Source: Mycolicibacterium sp. P1-5 | Lineage (GTDB): Bacteria > Actinomycetota > Actinomycetes > Mycobacteriales > Mycobacteriaceae | Assembly (NCBI RefSeq): GCF_008329565.1 | Contig: NZ_NPKT01000007.1 | Span: 1-64,000, forward strand | Reading direction: 5' to 3' | DNA length: 64,000 nucleotides | Part shown: positions 8,851 to 17,633 of the stretch, one piece after another | Position numbering within the stretch: the stretch's first letter is position 1 | Layout of the letters: each line of letters starts with the position of its first letter | Notes under the pieces: model-generated | What the model saw: the letters and a program-made list of their open reading frames with translations, nothing else | Told to the model about the DNA's origin: nothing | Databases searched by the model: none | Translations under genes and position numbers: made by a program

Positions 8851-9651
8851 ATGCGGTACACCCTGGAGTATCCGAGCGAACTACCGACCGCACCCGACGA
8901 TTTCCTTATTCCCGACGTGATCCGCGATGTCGTGGCGATCGCGGAGACCGCGGGGTTCTCCGCGATCGCGCTGTCCGAGCATCCCGCGCCGTCGTTGAAG
9001 TGGCGCCGCAACGGCGGTCACAACACCCTCGACCCCGTGGCTGCGCTGAGCTTCATGGCTGGCGTGACCGCCGACATCAAGCTGATGACCAACCTGTTCG
9101 TGCTGCCGTTCCGCAACCCGTATCTGTCCGCGATCTGGACCGACCCTGAAATGCCGGTCAGTGGAATGGGATTCACGGCAGCTGGCCCGATGTGGCTGCA
9201 ACCACCGGTACAGCGGCCCCATCCGCCGATCTGGATCGGGGGCAACACCGCGGCCGCGTTGCGGCGCGTCGTCGAATACGGCAGTGGCTGGATGCCGCTC
9301 ATCGCACCCGCGGGCATGGCGTCGGCGATCGGAACCGCTGCTCTGGAGGACGCCGCGGCGTTCGGAACCCGGCTCGCCCGGCTTCGCGAGGCCTTGGTCG
9401 ACGCCGGGCGTGATCCGCTGTCCGTCGATGTCCAGGTGATCTGCCCGTGGATCGATCTCGACGACGATTCGTCACTGCGGCAGGCGCAGGACACGCTGAG
9501 TGAACTCGCCGAGCACGGCGCGAACTGGGCGGTCGCCCACGTCGACGAAGCCAGTCCCGCGGCGGCCGGCGAGTACATCGCCGCGTTCGGTGAGGCCGTC
9601 ATCACCGGCAACCTGGTCAGCAGTCCCACGATCAAGGAGCATCGCCCGTGA
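8851..9651 (+). CDS. LLM class oxidoreductase with internal in-frame deletion
   Basis: A 266-residue relative of the TIGR03619-type F420 enzymes. The N-terminal half is normal up to LFVLPFRNPYLSA (residue 94) and the C-terminal part resumes at IWTD, then PPVQRPHPPIWIGGN. The roughly 45-50 residues that normally lie between these points, including the SGGR-V-x-LGVGAG strand and loop, are missing. The reading frame is intact. The ATG has a strong GGAGG 5' to it. It opens an operon with the Rieske, isochorismatase-like and P450 genes. It may be inactive or structurally altered. Confidence 0.82.
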   Translation: MRYTLEYPSELPTAPDDFLIPDVIRDVVAIAETAGFSAIALSEHPAPSLKWRRNGGHNTLDPVAALSFMAGVTADIKLMTNLFVLPFRNPYLSAIWTDPEMPVSGMGFTAAGPMWLQPPVQRPHPPIWIGGNTAAALRRVVEYGSGWMPLIAPAGMASAIGTAALEDAAAFGTRLARLREALVDAGRDPLSVDVQVICPWIDLDDDSSLRQAQDTLSELAEHGANWAVAHVDEASPAAAGEYIAAFGEAVITGNLVSSPTIKEHRP

Positions 9652-10652
9652 AAGTTCCGTTTACCTGGAAGGTCACCGGCTGGTTCATGATCGGCTGGTC
9701 GGCGGAGTACGCCGCCGGAGATGTCCGGTCGCTGCGCTACTTCGGCGAGGACCTGGTGATTTATCGCGACTCCTCCGGAGAGCTGCACGTCCTGGAGGGG
9801 CACTGCAAGCACCTCGGCGCGCACATCGGGCACGGCGGCACCGTGGTGGGTGATTGCGTCGAGTGTCCTTTCCACGGCTGGCGGTGGGGACCTGACGGCG
9901 CCAACACCTATATCCCCTACCAGCCGGATAAGCCCAACAAGGGTCTTCGACTTCGGGCCTACCAGGTCGAAGAGCAGCACGGTTGCATCTTCCTGTGGCA
10001 CCACCCCGGCGGTGAGCCACCGCGGTGGGAGCTGCCCGACCTGTTCACCAAGTTCCCGCAATTCACCGCCGCCCCCGACGAGTACTACCGGCCGTATCCG
10101 GAGTTCTCCCGGTTCGCCGAAAACGAGCCGGTCCATCCGCAGATCGTTGCCGAAAACGGCCCGGACAGTGCGCATTTCCACTACGTCCACAAGGCGACGG
10201 TCACGCCGGTGTGCCTGAAGTGGGAGGCGGTCGACGAAGAGTGGCGTTTCCTCACCGGCTGGCCGGACGCCCGCAGCGACGACCCGAACAAGATGGCGCT
10301 GCGCATTCACAGCCACTTCTCCGGGTTGGGTTTCGCGATCAGCGTGTTCGAGGGTTCTGCGAACCACCGACTGATCTTCGCCTGCACCCCCGTCGACGAC
10401 GAGGTGTCCAACATGTTCTATTCGATCTGGTGGCCGCGAAAAGCCGGCGACACCAGTGACATTCCACCCGATGACGTTCGCGAACGGGTGGAGAAGCAGT
10501 ACCTCGGTACGGTGTGGGACGACCTCGAGATCTGGCGCTATCAGAAATACGTCGAGCACCCGGCGCTGGCCAAGGTCGACGCGAAATCCTATATGGCGAT
10601 GCGCAAGTGGGCCCTGCAGTTCTACGACGTGCCGGCGGGTGCTGAAGCATGA
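9648..10652 (+). CDS. Rieske non-heme iron oxygenase, alpha subunit (KshA-like)
   Basis: A 334-residue ring-hydroxylating oxygenase component. The Rieske [2Fe-2S] ligands are C53-K-H55 and C73-x2-H76 (CPFHGW). The mononuclear iron motif N170-x2-D173-x2-H176-x4-H181 is complete. Length and pattern resemble 3-ketosteroid 9-alpha-hydroxylase-type oxygenases, which act as trimers with a separate reductase. No reductase gene is in the window. The GTG start overlaps the LLM stop as GTGA, and its own stop overlaps the next ATG. The substrate is unknown; a cyclic hydrophobic compound is likely. Confidence 0.9.
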   Translation: MKVPFTWKVTGWFMIGWSAEYAAGDVRSLRYFGEDLVIYRDSSGELHVLEGHCKHLGAHIGHGGTVVGDCVECPFHGWRWGPDGANTYIPYQPDKPNKGLRLRAYQVEEQHGCIFLWHHPGGEPPRWELPDLFTKFPQFTAAPDEYYRPYPEFSRFAENEPVHPQIVAENGPDSAHFHYVHKATVTPVCLKWEAVDEEWRFLTGWPDARSDDPNKMALRIHSHFSGLGFAISVFEGSANHRLIFACTPVDDEVSNMFYSIWWPRKAGDTSDIPPDDVRERVEKQYLGTVWDDLEIWRYQKYVEHPALAKVDAKSYMAMRKWALQFYDVPAGAEA

Positions 10653-11257
10653 AACCTGAGCTCGTCAACCCGGCCCACACCGTCGTCGTCACCCAGGAGC
10701 TGCAGGGTGCGGTCGTCGGCCCCGACGCCGGGCTCGCGGCATTGGCCCGCGAAGCGGAACGCGAAGCACTGCCCAACATCGAGCGCTTGCTGCCTGCGGC
10801 ACGCGCGGCCGGGGTGACGGTGGTGCACTGTCTGGTGCAGCGCAGGCCGGATGGGCTCGGGTCCAACCACAACGCCAAGCTGTTCGCGATCGGCGCCAGC
10901 GGCGTCGACATCGCGCCGGGCAGTCCCGGCGCCACACTGCTGCCCCAATTCGGCCCGGAAACAGAAGATCTCGTGCTGATGCGCTGGCATGGTCTGGGTC
11001 CGATGGGCGGCACCGATCTCGACGCTATCCTGCGCAACCTCGGGGCCACCACCGTCGTCGCCGTCGGGGTGTCACTGAATGTCGCGATCCCCAACCTGGT
11101 GATGGACGCTGTGAACGCCGGCTATCGCGTGGTCCTGCCCCGCGATGCGGTGGCGGGAGTCCCTACCGAGTACGGCGCAGCCATCATCGAGAACACGCTC
11201 GGACTGCTGGCCACCATCACCACCACAGACGAGCTGATCGCGGCGTGGGAGGCGTGA
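10649..11257 (+). CDS. Isochorismatase-fold protein lacking the catalytic cysteine
   Basis: A 202-residue Rossmann-like alpha/beta protein of the cysteine hydrolase (isochorismatase) superfamily. The usual first-strand Asp motif is replaced by VVVTQELQG. The usual G-V-x-T-N-V-C segment is GVSLNVAIPN, with Ala where the nucleophilic Cys should be. Related mycobacterial proteins with the same TQE start and no Cys are, as I recall, common next to oxygenase genes, so this may be a distinct non-hydrolytic subfamily. It is coupled by ATGA to the Rieske gene and by TGATG to the P450. Confidence 0.8.
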   Translation: MKPELVNPAHTVVVTQELQGAVVGPDAGLAALAREAEREALPNIERLLPAARAAGVTVVHCLVQRRPDGLGSNHNAKLFAIGASGVDIAPGSPGATLLPQFGPETEDLVLMRWHGLGPMGGTDLDAILRNLGATTVVAVGVSLNVAIPNLVMDAVNAGYRVVLPRDAVAGVPTEYGAAIIENTLGLLATITTTDELIAAWEA

Positions 11258-12468
11258 TGGACACCAACACTGACACCGATGCCGCCGTACCGCAGCTGCC
11301 CCCGGGTTACCTGCGCGATCCGTACCCCTTCTTTGCCGAAATGCGCAACGGCCAAGGCGTCTTCCGCGGCACAGTGATGGACTACTCCAAGACACCGGAG
11401 TCGCTGCGCCCGACGCAGGAGTACGCGGCGGTGTCCTTCGATGCGGTGAACAAGGTCCTGCGCGACGGGCGGGTGTTCAACTCCAAGATCTACGACTCGA
11501 CCATCGGGCTGTTCATCGGGCCGTCGTTGCTGGCGATGGAAGGCAAGGTGCACTGGGATCACCGCAATCTGGTCTCGGCAGCATTCAAGTCGAAGTCGTT
11601 GGCGCGCTGGGAGCCTGAGGTCGTCCGGCCCATCGTCAACGGCCTCATCGATGGATTCATTCGCGACGGGCATGCCGACCTGGTGAAGGCCTTCACCTTC
11701 GAGTTCCCCACCCGGGTCATCACCCGGCTGCTCGGACTTCCCGAGGAGGACCTGCCCACCTTCCGGCGCCGAGCGGTCCAGCTGATCAGCTACGCCGTCG
11801 ACTACCAGAAGGCATTCGAGGCTTCGGCCGCGCTCCAAGAATACTTTCTCGAGCAGATCGACAAGCGCCGGTCGAAGCCGACCGACGACATCATCGGTGA
11901 CCTGGTGAGTGCGGACATCAACGGCGAGAAGCTGTCCGACGAGGCTATCTACTCCTTCCTGCGGCTGCTGCTGCCGGCCGGTCTGGAGACCACCTACCGG
12001 TCGTCGGGCAATCTGCTTTACCTGCTGCTCACCCATCCCGAGCAGTTCACGGCGGTACAGGCCAACCGGGAGCTGCTCGCCCCGGCGATCGAGGAAGGGC
12101 TGCGCTACGAGACGCCGCTGACCACGGTGCAGCGGTTCGCCGCCGAGGACAGCGATCTGGAAGGTGTTGCGATACCTGCGGGTTCGGTGATCGACGTGTG
12201 CATGGGCTCGGCCAACCGGGACGAGAGCCGTTGGCCGGACTCCGAGGACTTCGATATCTTCCGTAAGCACACACCGCACATCACGTTCGCCGCGGGTGAG
12301 CACACCTGCATGGGCCTGCACCTGGCTCGGATGGAAACCCAGGTCGCCATGGAGTCACTGTTGGACCGACTGACGAACATCACCCTGCTCACCGACGACG
12401 ACCCGCATATCCACGGCCAGCCGTTCCGGTCACCGACGTCGTTGCCGGTGAGCTTCGACGCGGTGTGA
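11257..12468 (+). CDS. Cytochrome P450
   Basis: A 403-residue soluble bacterial P450. The I-helix oxygen-binding region is PAGLETTYR (about 240-248), the ExxR motif is EGLR (280-283), and the heme loop FAAGEHTCMGLHLAR places the iron ligand at Cys351. The ATG at 11257 shares its A with the stop of the preceding gene. Being fourth in an operon with an LLM protein and a Rieske oxygenase, it probably hydroxylates the same substrate or a downstream intermediate. No ferredoxin gene is adjacent. The CYP family cannot be assigned by eye. It converges with the aldehyde dehydrogenase, 10 bases apart. Confidence 0.93.
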   Translation: MDTNTDTDAAVPQLPPGYLRDPYPFFAEMRNGQGVFRGTVMDYSKTPESLRPTQEYAAVSFDAVNKVLRDGRVFNSKIYDSTIGLFIGPSLLAMEGKVHWDHRNLVSAAFKSKSLARWEPEVVRPIVNGLIDGFIRDGHADLVKAFTFEFPTRVITRLLGLPEEDLPTFRRRAVQLISYAVDYQKAFEASAALQEYFLEQIDKRRSKPTDDIIGDLVSADINGEKLSDEAIYSFLRLLLPAGLETTYRSSGNLLYLLLTHPEQFTAVQANRELLAPAIEEGLRYETPLTTVQRFAAEDSDLEGVAIPAGSVIDVCMGSANRDESRWPDSEDFDIFRKHTPHITFAAGEHTCMGLHLARMETQVAMESLLDRLTNITLLTDDDPHIHGQPFRSPTSLPVSFDAV

Positions 12469-12478
12469 CGAGTTGTGG

Positions 12479-14005
12479 TCAGGACCGGCGTGGCGCGCGG
12501 AAGGCGAGGGTCTTGGTCTCCAGGTACTGCGCGAAGCCCTCGATGCCGCATTGGCGTCCGACACCGCTGTTCTTGTAACCCCCGAACGGGGCGTCGGCAC
12601 CGTAGAACATTCCCCCGTTGACACCGATCGAGCCCGTGCGGATCCTGCGCGCGACGGCGGTGCCCCGCTCGATGGACCCCGACAGCACCGCACCGGCGAG
12701 CCCGTAGGCGCTGTCGTTGGCGATGCGGACGGCCTCCTCATCGTCGCGGAATGGCAACACCACGAGCACGGGGCCGAAGATCTCCTGCTGCGCGATCGCG
12801 GATCGGGTGTCGGCGCCGATGATCACGGTGGGTCGGACGAAATGTCCGCCGGTGAGGTAATCGGGCAGATCCTCGAAACTGTCTCCCCCGACCACGATTT
12901 CGGCGCCGTCGCGGCGCGCCTGCTCACACGCGTCGAGCACCCGTTGCTTCTGCGCGGCACTGACGAGTGGGCCGACGAACGTTCCCGGCAGCGCCGGGTC
13001 ACCGACCGGCACCGCCTGGTAGGCGGCGGTGATGGCGCTCAGCGCGTCGGGGTAGAGAGACTCGTGGATCACGAGACGGGTGGTCAGCGCGCACGCCTGT
13101 CCGGCGTGCACGCACACCCCGACCGCGCCGCCGATGACGTGGGCCGGGTTGGCGTCGTCGAGCACGATCAGGGCAGACTTGCCGCCCAGTTCCAGGAATG
13201 TGCGTTTCATGGTGTCGGCGCCGACCCGCATCAGTTGCTTGCCGACGGCGGTGGATCCGGTGAACGACACCATGTCCACCCGTGGATCCGTCGCCAGGAG
13301 GCCGGCGACGTCGTTCGACGGGGTGGGCACGACATTGAGCACGCCGGGCGGGATATCGGTCCGCTCGGCTACGAGCCGGCCGATGCGCGTGGCATTCCAC
13401 GGCGTGTTCGGGTCCGGCTTGAGAACGACGGTGTTGCCCGTGGCCAGCGCGGGACCGAGCTTGTTGAGGATGACCTCGATCGGATAGTTCGACGGCGTGA
13501 TCGCGGCGACCACGCCGACCGGCTCCTTGACGACGGTGCGCACGTTGCGGTCACCGAACAGCCCGCCGCCGTCGAGCGTTCGCTCCCAATCGAATTCGTC
13601 GATGAGCCGGCTCGGGTAACGCAACGAGTCAGCCAGCGGCCACTCCAGCTGGGCATCCCCGGTCGACATCACCGGGCAGCCGACTTCGGCGACGAGTTCC
13701 TCGCGCAAGTCTTCCTTCTCGGACTCCAATGCAGACTGCAGCTGGGCGAGGCAGCGCTTGCGCAGCTCGCGGTTGGTGGACCAGTCAGTGTCATCGAATG
13801 CGCGCCGGGCCGCGGCGATCGCGCGATCCATGTCGGCGGGACCGGCTGCGGCGGTGGCCCCGAGCACCCGGCCGGTGGCCGGGCTGACGTTGTCGAACTC
13901 GGCGCCGTCGGCCGCCGCCGACAACGTCCCGTCGATCAGCATCCGCGGCTCGGCCCGCCCAGCCGCACGCAAGCCCAGTTCGACGCTCGTACCCTGCTCG
14001 CCCAC
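12479..14005 (-). CDS. NAD(P)-dependent aldehyde dehydrogenase
   Basis: A 508-residue ALDH-superfamily enzyme. The cofactor region has ITPSNYPIEVILNKLGPALA and VSFTGSTAVGKQL, the general base is Glu272 in LELGGK, and the nucleophile is Cys305 in HAGQACALTTRL. The C-terminal IFGPVLVVLPF and APFGGYKNSGVGR segments are complete. It oxidises an aldehyde to the acid, plausibly after hydroxylation by the P450 or Rieske enzymes; the substrate is inferred only. It starts at GTG 14005 and faces the CoA-transferase gene across an operator copy at 14036. Confidence 0.92.
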   Translation of the reverse strand: MGEQGTSVELGLRAAGRAEPRMLIDGTLSAAADGAEFDNVSPATGRVLGATAAAGPADMDRAIAAARRAFDDTDWSTNRELRKRCLAQLQSALESEKEDLREELVAEVGCPVMSTGDAQLEWPLADSLRYPSRLIDEFDWERTLDGGGLFGDRNVRTVVKEPVGVVAAITPSNYPIEVILNKLGPALATGNTVVLKPDPNTPWNATRIGRLVAERTDIPPGVLNVVPTPSNDVAGLLATDPRVDMVSFTGSTAVGKQLMRVGADTMKRTFLELGGKSALIVLDDANPAHVIGGAVGVCVHAGQACALTTRLVIHESLYPDALSAITAAYQAVPVGDPALPGTFVGPLVSAAQKQRVLDACEQARRDGAEIVVGGDSFEDLPDYLTGGHFVRPTVIIGADTRSAIAQQEIFGPVLVVLPFRDDEEAVRIANDSAYGLAGAVLSGSIERGTAVARRIRTGSIGVNGGMFYGADAPFGGYKNSGVGRQCGIEGFAQYLETKTLAFRAPRRS

Positions 14006-14035
14006 CGACGCACCACCTTCTGTTCTGGGACGGTC

Positions 14036-14054
14036 AACGGTAAAGGTTACAGTA
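14036..14054. promoter_or_regulatory. Predicted operator, copy 3
   Basis: AACGGTAA-AGG-TTACAGTA has one perfect half-site and one with 6 of 8 matches, at the same 3-base spacing. It lies between the aldehyde dehydrogenase (minus) and the CaiB-type CoA transferase (plus). Confidence 0.5.
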
Positions 14055-14145
14055 GCGATCTGGAGTCAAGTTGGGCCCATTCACCGGACCGCGGTGGTCG
14101 CGGTATGAGAATGTGGTTACCACCGCCAGGCGAAAGGGAACGCTC

Positions 14146-15369
14146 TTGATCAAGGTGATGGACGGCATCCGGGTACTGGAGGTCGCGCAGTTCACGTTCG
14201 TTCCGGCGGCCGGGGCGATCCTGGCCGACTGGGGCGCCGACGTCATCAAGATCGAGCATCCGGTCCGCGGCGACACCCAGCGCGGGTTCATCAACATGGG
14301 CGGCTTCCAGCTCGACCCCAACCGGCACCCGCTGATCGAGCATCCCAATCGGGGCAAGCGCAGCGTCGGCATCGATGTGTCCACGCCCGAAGGCCAGGAG
14401 GTGCTCTACGAACTCGCCAAGACGGCCGACGTCTTCCTGACCAATTACATGCCGCAGGCCCGGCAGAAGAACAAGTTCGACGTCGAACACATCAGGGCGG
14501 TGAACCCGAACATCATCTACGCCCGCGGCAGCGCCTACGGCGACAAGGGACCGGAGCGGCTGGTCGGCGGATTCGACGGTACCGCGTTCTGGACGCGCAG
14601 CGGGGTCGGTCATGCACTGACTCCCGAAGAGCTCGGAGGCGCTCTGCCACAAGGTATTCCAGCGTTCGGCGATTCGATCGGTGGGATGAACATCGCCGGC
14701 GGGATCTCTGCGGCGCTGTTCCACCGGGAGCGGACGGGCGAAGCGGTGGAGATCGACGTGTCGCTGCTGAGCACCGCCTGGTGGGCGGCCGGCGCCAGCG
14801 TCACCCAGGGCATGGAGACCGGCGAGACCATGCGGTCGCTGATGCCGGGCACCACCACATCGGTCAACCCGTTCATGGCCAACTACCTGACCTCAGACGG
14901 CGGCACCATCAACCTGTGCATCGTCAGTCCGACCGGGTACATCCGCGACACCTGGGAGCATCTCGGATTGCCCGAACTCGCCGACGACCCCCGGTTCTCC
15001 GAGGTGATGCCACTGATCCAGAACGCCGAAGAGGGGGTGCGACTGATCACCGCCGCGATCGCCGCCAAGCCGTTCGAGTACTGGCGCCAGCACCTCAAGA
15101 CGATGAAGGGCCAGTGGGCGCCGTTCCAGAGTCTGGTCGATCTGGCCGCCGACGAGCAGGCCATTGCCAACGACATGATCGTCGAGGTGGAGGCCGCCGA
15201 CGGCGGGGCACCGTTCAAGGTGGTTCGCGGCCCGGTGCAGTTCAACCACGAACCGCTCGAGACCACCCGCGCACCGCAGGCCAGCGAGCACACCGAGCTT
15301 GTGCTGATGGAGATCGGCATCGACTGGGAGCGCATCGAGGCGCTCAAGGAGTCGGGCGCGATCGCCTAG
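14146..15369 (+). CDS. CaiB/BaiF (family III) CoA transferase
   Basis: About 407 residues. The family pattern is clear: MDGIRVLEVAQFTFVPAAG, ADWGADVIKIEHPVRGD, NRGKRSVGIDV, DVFLTNYMPQARQKN, and ARGSAYGDKGP. The usual catalytic Asp of family III transferases is probably the one in GGFDGTAFW. These enzymes move CoA between acids or act as racemases. TTG 14146 follows a GGGAA stretch, and ATG 14158 is the alternative start. The gene is divergent from the aldehyde dehydrogenase, whose acid product it might activate. Its stop overlaps the convergent molybdoenzyme gene by four bases. Confidence 0.88.
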   Translation: MIKVMDGIRVLEVAQFTFVPAAGAILADWGADVIKIEHPVRGDTQRGFINMGGFQLDPNRHPLIEHPNRGKRSVGIDVSTPEGQEVLYELAKTADVFLTNYMPQARQKNKFDVEHIRAVNPNIIYARGSAYGDKGPERLVGGFDGTAFWTRSGVGHALTPEELGGALPQGIPAFGDSIGGMNIAGGISAALFHRERTGEAVEIDVSLLSTAWWAAGASVTQGMETGETMRSLMPGTTTSVNPFMANYLTSDGGTINLCIVSPTGYIRDTWEHLGLPELADDPRFSEVMPLIQNAEEGVRLITAAIAAKPFEYWRQHLKTMKGQWAPFQSLVDLAADEQAIANDMIVEVEAADGGAPFKVVRGPVQFNHEPLETTRAPQASEHTELVLMEIGIDWERIEALKESGAIA

Positions 15370-17564
15370 CCGGGGACGGCCTCGCCGACTCGCTCGACCC
15401 GAACCGGGACGCCGGTCAGCCACGCCATCCCCGACAGCGCCTCGACATCCTCGGGCGCGCTCGACGTCAGCCTGTTGACATTGGAGCCGCCCGCGCGGTT
15501 CGCCATCCGCCAGGTCCCGGTGCCGCTGTGCCCCCACCCGTGCGGCACGGCGATGACGCCGGCCATCAGGTCCTTGGTGGTCATCACTTCGACGGTGATC
15601 TCGCCGTACGGCGATGACACCCGCACCAGGTCGCCGTCAGCGACGCTCACTTCGGCCGCATCGTCGACGTGGATCAGTGCACGGTGACCCCGATCGCCCC
15701 GCATCAGCAGCGGCGAGTTGTGCATCCACGAGTTCTCCGAACGCGGTTCACGCATGCCGATCATCCGCAACGGATAGCCCTCCGGATGGCCGCTGCGGCT
15801 GAGCTTGTCGATCTCGGTGGCGATACCGGGGTGGGTCAGCCGGACCCGGCGGGACAGGTAGGCCACCGAGTTGCGCAGCACGCCGGTGCGGATGTGCGGC
15901 GCCAGGACCACACCGTGCGGGTGTTCCTCGGTGAGCCTGCGATGCGTCAGACCGCCGCGCCGCAGACCGAACAGGTCACCACCTTGTGACATTCGAATCA
16001 GAGCGTCGATCATCATCCGCGGCTTGAGGGTTACACCGAAGCGGCTCAATACTTTTCGCAGAGCCCCGAACACGGCGAACGCGCGCACGCCGGGCGCCAG
16101 CCGAACCGTGAGGTCGGAGACGATGTCCCACTCCGATCGGGCCTCACCGGCCGGCGCGACCACGGCGTCAGTGGCCTGCCGGAACGGCGTGGCCTGGAAA
16201 GCCTGGAACGTATACGGGAAGTCGTCACGCTCGTACATCGTGGTCACCGGCAGGATGTAGTCACACCGGCCGGTGGTCTCGGTGACGTAGAAGTCAAGGG
16301 CCACCGATAGATCCAGCGAGTCGAACGCCGCCTCGAGTTCATCGCCGTTGGGCACCGACAGCACCGGGTTGCCCGCCGAGACGAACATCGCCCTGATTTG
16401 CCGATCGCCCGGCGTGGTGATCTCCTTGGCCATCAGCGCGGCCGGTTCCATCGCGACCGCGATGGGAATCCCACCGATCCGGGACCGGTTGCGGTACGAG
16501 CGGCGCATGGCCAAGCCCATCATCGTCGCTTGCCAGCGTCCTCCGAGCGTCTCCATCGAACTGAACACCGACCCGCCGGGCGCATCGAGGTTGCCCGCCA
16601 CGAGATTCACCGCATCCATCAGGTAGGTGGTGAGCGTTCCGTAGCGGCCGACGCAGGTGCCGAGCCTGCCGTAGACGGCAGCCCGCGGTTCGCGCACCAG
16701 ATCCCGCGCGAGCGACCGGACACTGTCGGCGTCGATACCCGTGTGGGCCGCGGTGAATTCCGGGGTGAACGGCGAGCACAGCGACTGCAGCCACTCCAGG
16801 CCGTCGGCCTGCGCCTTCACCCGTCCGATGTCGACGAGGCCCTCGGCGAACATCACTTGCAGCAGTGACAGCAGCAGGAAGGAGTCGGTGTCGGGCACGA
16901 TGCCCACCCACTCGAACGCCGCCGCGGTCTCAGTACGCCGCGGATCGACGACGACGACGCGACCGCCCCGCTTGACGATGTCATGCATGCGGTCCTTGAT
17001 CCGCGGCGCAGTGAGGAAACTGCCATGGGAGACAACGGGGTTGGCCCCGAGCATCACCAGCAGATCGGTCCTCGTCAGATCGGGGATCGGAACCGAAGTC
17101 GGCGCCCCATACAGCATCTGGCTGGCGATCAGCCTGCTGTTGGTGTCTTGTGACGATGCCGTGAAGTAGTGGCCACCCACGCCGAGACCCTTGATGAATC
17201 CCAAGGCTGCGAAGGTGTGCGCATAGCTGAAGGCGCCCGGGTTGCCCATGTACCAGCCGACCGCTCCCGAACCGTGCGCCTTCAGGATCCCGGTCAATCG
17301 CGCGGCGATATCGGACAGCGCCTCGTCCCAGCTCACGGGTTCGTATCCGGTGCGCGTTTTACGCAAGGGCGTCGTGACCCGGTCCGGATCGTTCTGGACC
17401 TCGGTGAACGCGATGCCCTTCTGGCAGGCGAACCCCGCGGACAGCGGATGGTCCTTATCCGGCCGCAATGCTGTCAGGCGGCCGTCCTCGACGGTGGCCA
17501 CCATGCCGCACAGCGGCTCGCAGATGCGGCAGAACGTGGTCTTGTGCTCGATGTTGGAAGCCAC
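15366..17564 (-). CDS. Molybdopterin oxidoreductase (FdhA/BisC type) with N-terminal 4Fe-4S site
   Basis: A 732-residue molybdenum or tungsten bis-MGD enzyme. The N-terminus binds a 4Fe-4S cluster through C12-x2-C15-x3-C19-x27-C47. Cofactor-binding regions include VMLGANPVVSHGS, VVDPRRTETA and the C-terminal VRVSSPYGEITVEV domain. There is no twin-arginine signal, so it is cytosolic. No small FeS or membrane subunit is nearby. GTG 17564 is chosen because it directly precedes the cluster motif. The metal ligand from protein cannot be assigned by eye. It is divergent from the lipid-transfer/thiolase gene across an operator, so a role in the same catabolic pathway is likely. Confidence 0.9.
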   Translation of the reverse strand: MASNIEHKTTFCRICEPLCGMVATVEDGRLTALRPDKDHPLSAGFACQKGIAFTEVQNDPDRVTTPLRKTRTGYEPVSWDEALSDIAARLTGILKAHGSGAVGWYMGNPGAFSYAHTFAALGFIKGLGVGGHYFTASSQDTNSRLIASQMLYGAPTSVPIPDLTRTDLLVMLGANPVVSHGSFLTAPRIKDRMHDIVKRGGRVVVVDPRRTETAAAFEWVGIVPDTDSFLLLSLLQVMFAEGLVDIGRVKAQADGLEWLQSLCSPFTPEFTAAHTGIDADSVRSLARDLVREPRAAVYGRLGTCVGRYGTLTTYLMDAVNLVAGNLDAPGGSVFSSMETLGGRWQATMMGLAMRRSYRNRSRIGGIPIAVAMEPAALMAKEITTPGDRQIRAMFVSAGNPVLSVPNGDELEAAFDSLDLSVALDFYVTETTGRCDYILPVTTMYERDDFPYTFQAFQATPFRQATDAVVAPAGEARSEWDIVSDLTVRLAPGVRAFAVFGALRKVLSRFGVTLKPRMMIDALIRMSQGGDLFGLRRGGLTHRRLTEEHPHGVVLAPHIRTGVLRNSVAYLSRRVRLTHPGIATEIDKLSRSGHPEGYPLRMIGMREPRSENSWMHNSPLLMRGDRGHRALIHVDDAAEVSVADGDLVRVSSPYGEITVEVMTTKDLMAGVIAVPHGWGHSGTGTWRMANRAGGSNVNRLTSSAPEDVEALSGMAWLTGVPVRVERVGEAVPG

Positions 17565-17575
17565 GTAGCCCAAGA

Positions 17576-17594
17576 TACTGTAAGTGTTACAGTT
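17576..17594. promoter_or_regulatory. Predicted operator, copy 4
   Basis: TACTGTAAGTGTTACAGTT is an 8-3-8 inverted repeat with one mismatch in the outermost base. It lies between the molybdoenzyme (start 17564, minus) and the thiolase-like gene (start 17634, plus). Confidence 0.62.
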
Positions 17595-17633
17595 CGTTTG
17601 CCTAGACGGCGGATTCCGAGAGGAAGACAATCG

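Noticed and set aside
9018..10559. A 513-codon open frame antisense to the LLM and Rieske genes
   Set aside because: It is a high-GC shadow. The plus-strand proteins carry full catalytic motifs and ribosome sites; the antisense peptide is rich in Arg, Val and Gly without any family pattern.
12473..14149. A 558-codon open frame antisense to the aldehyde dehydrogenase
   Set aside because: The complementary strand encodes a complete ALDH; the antisense translation has no domain and no ribosome site.
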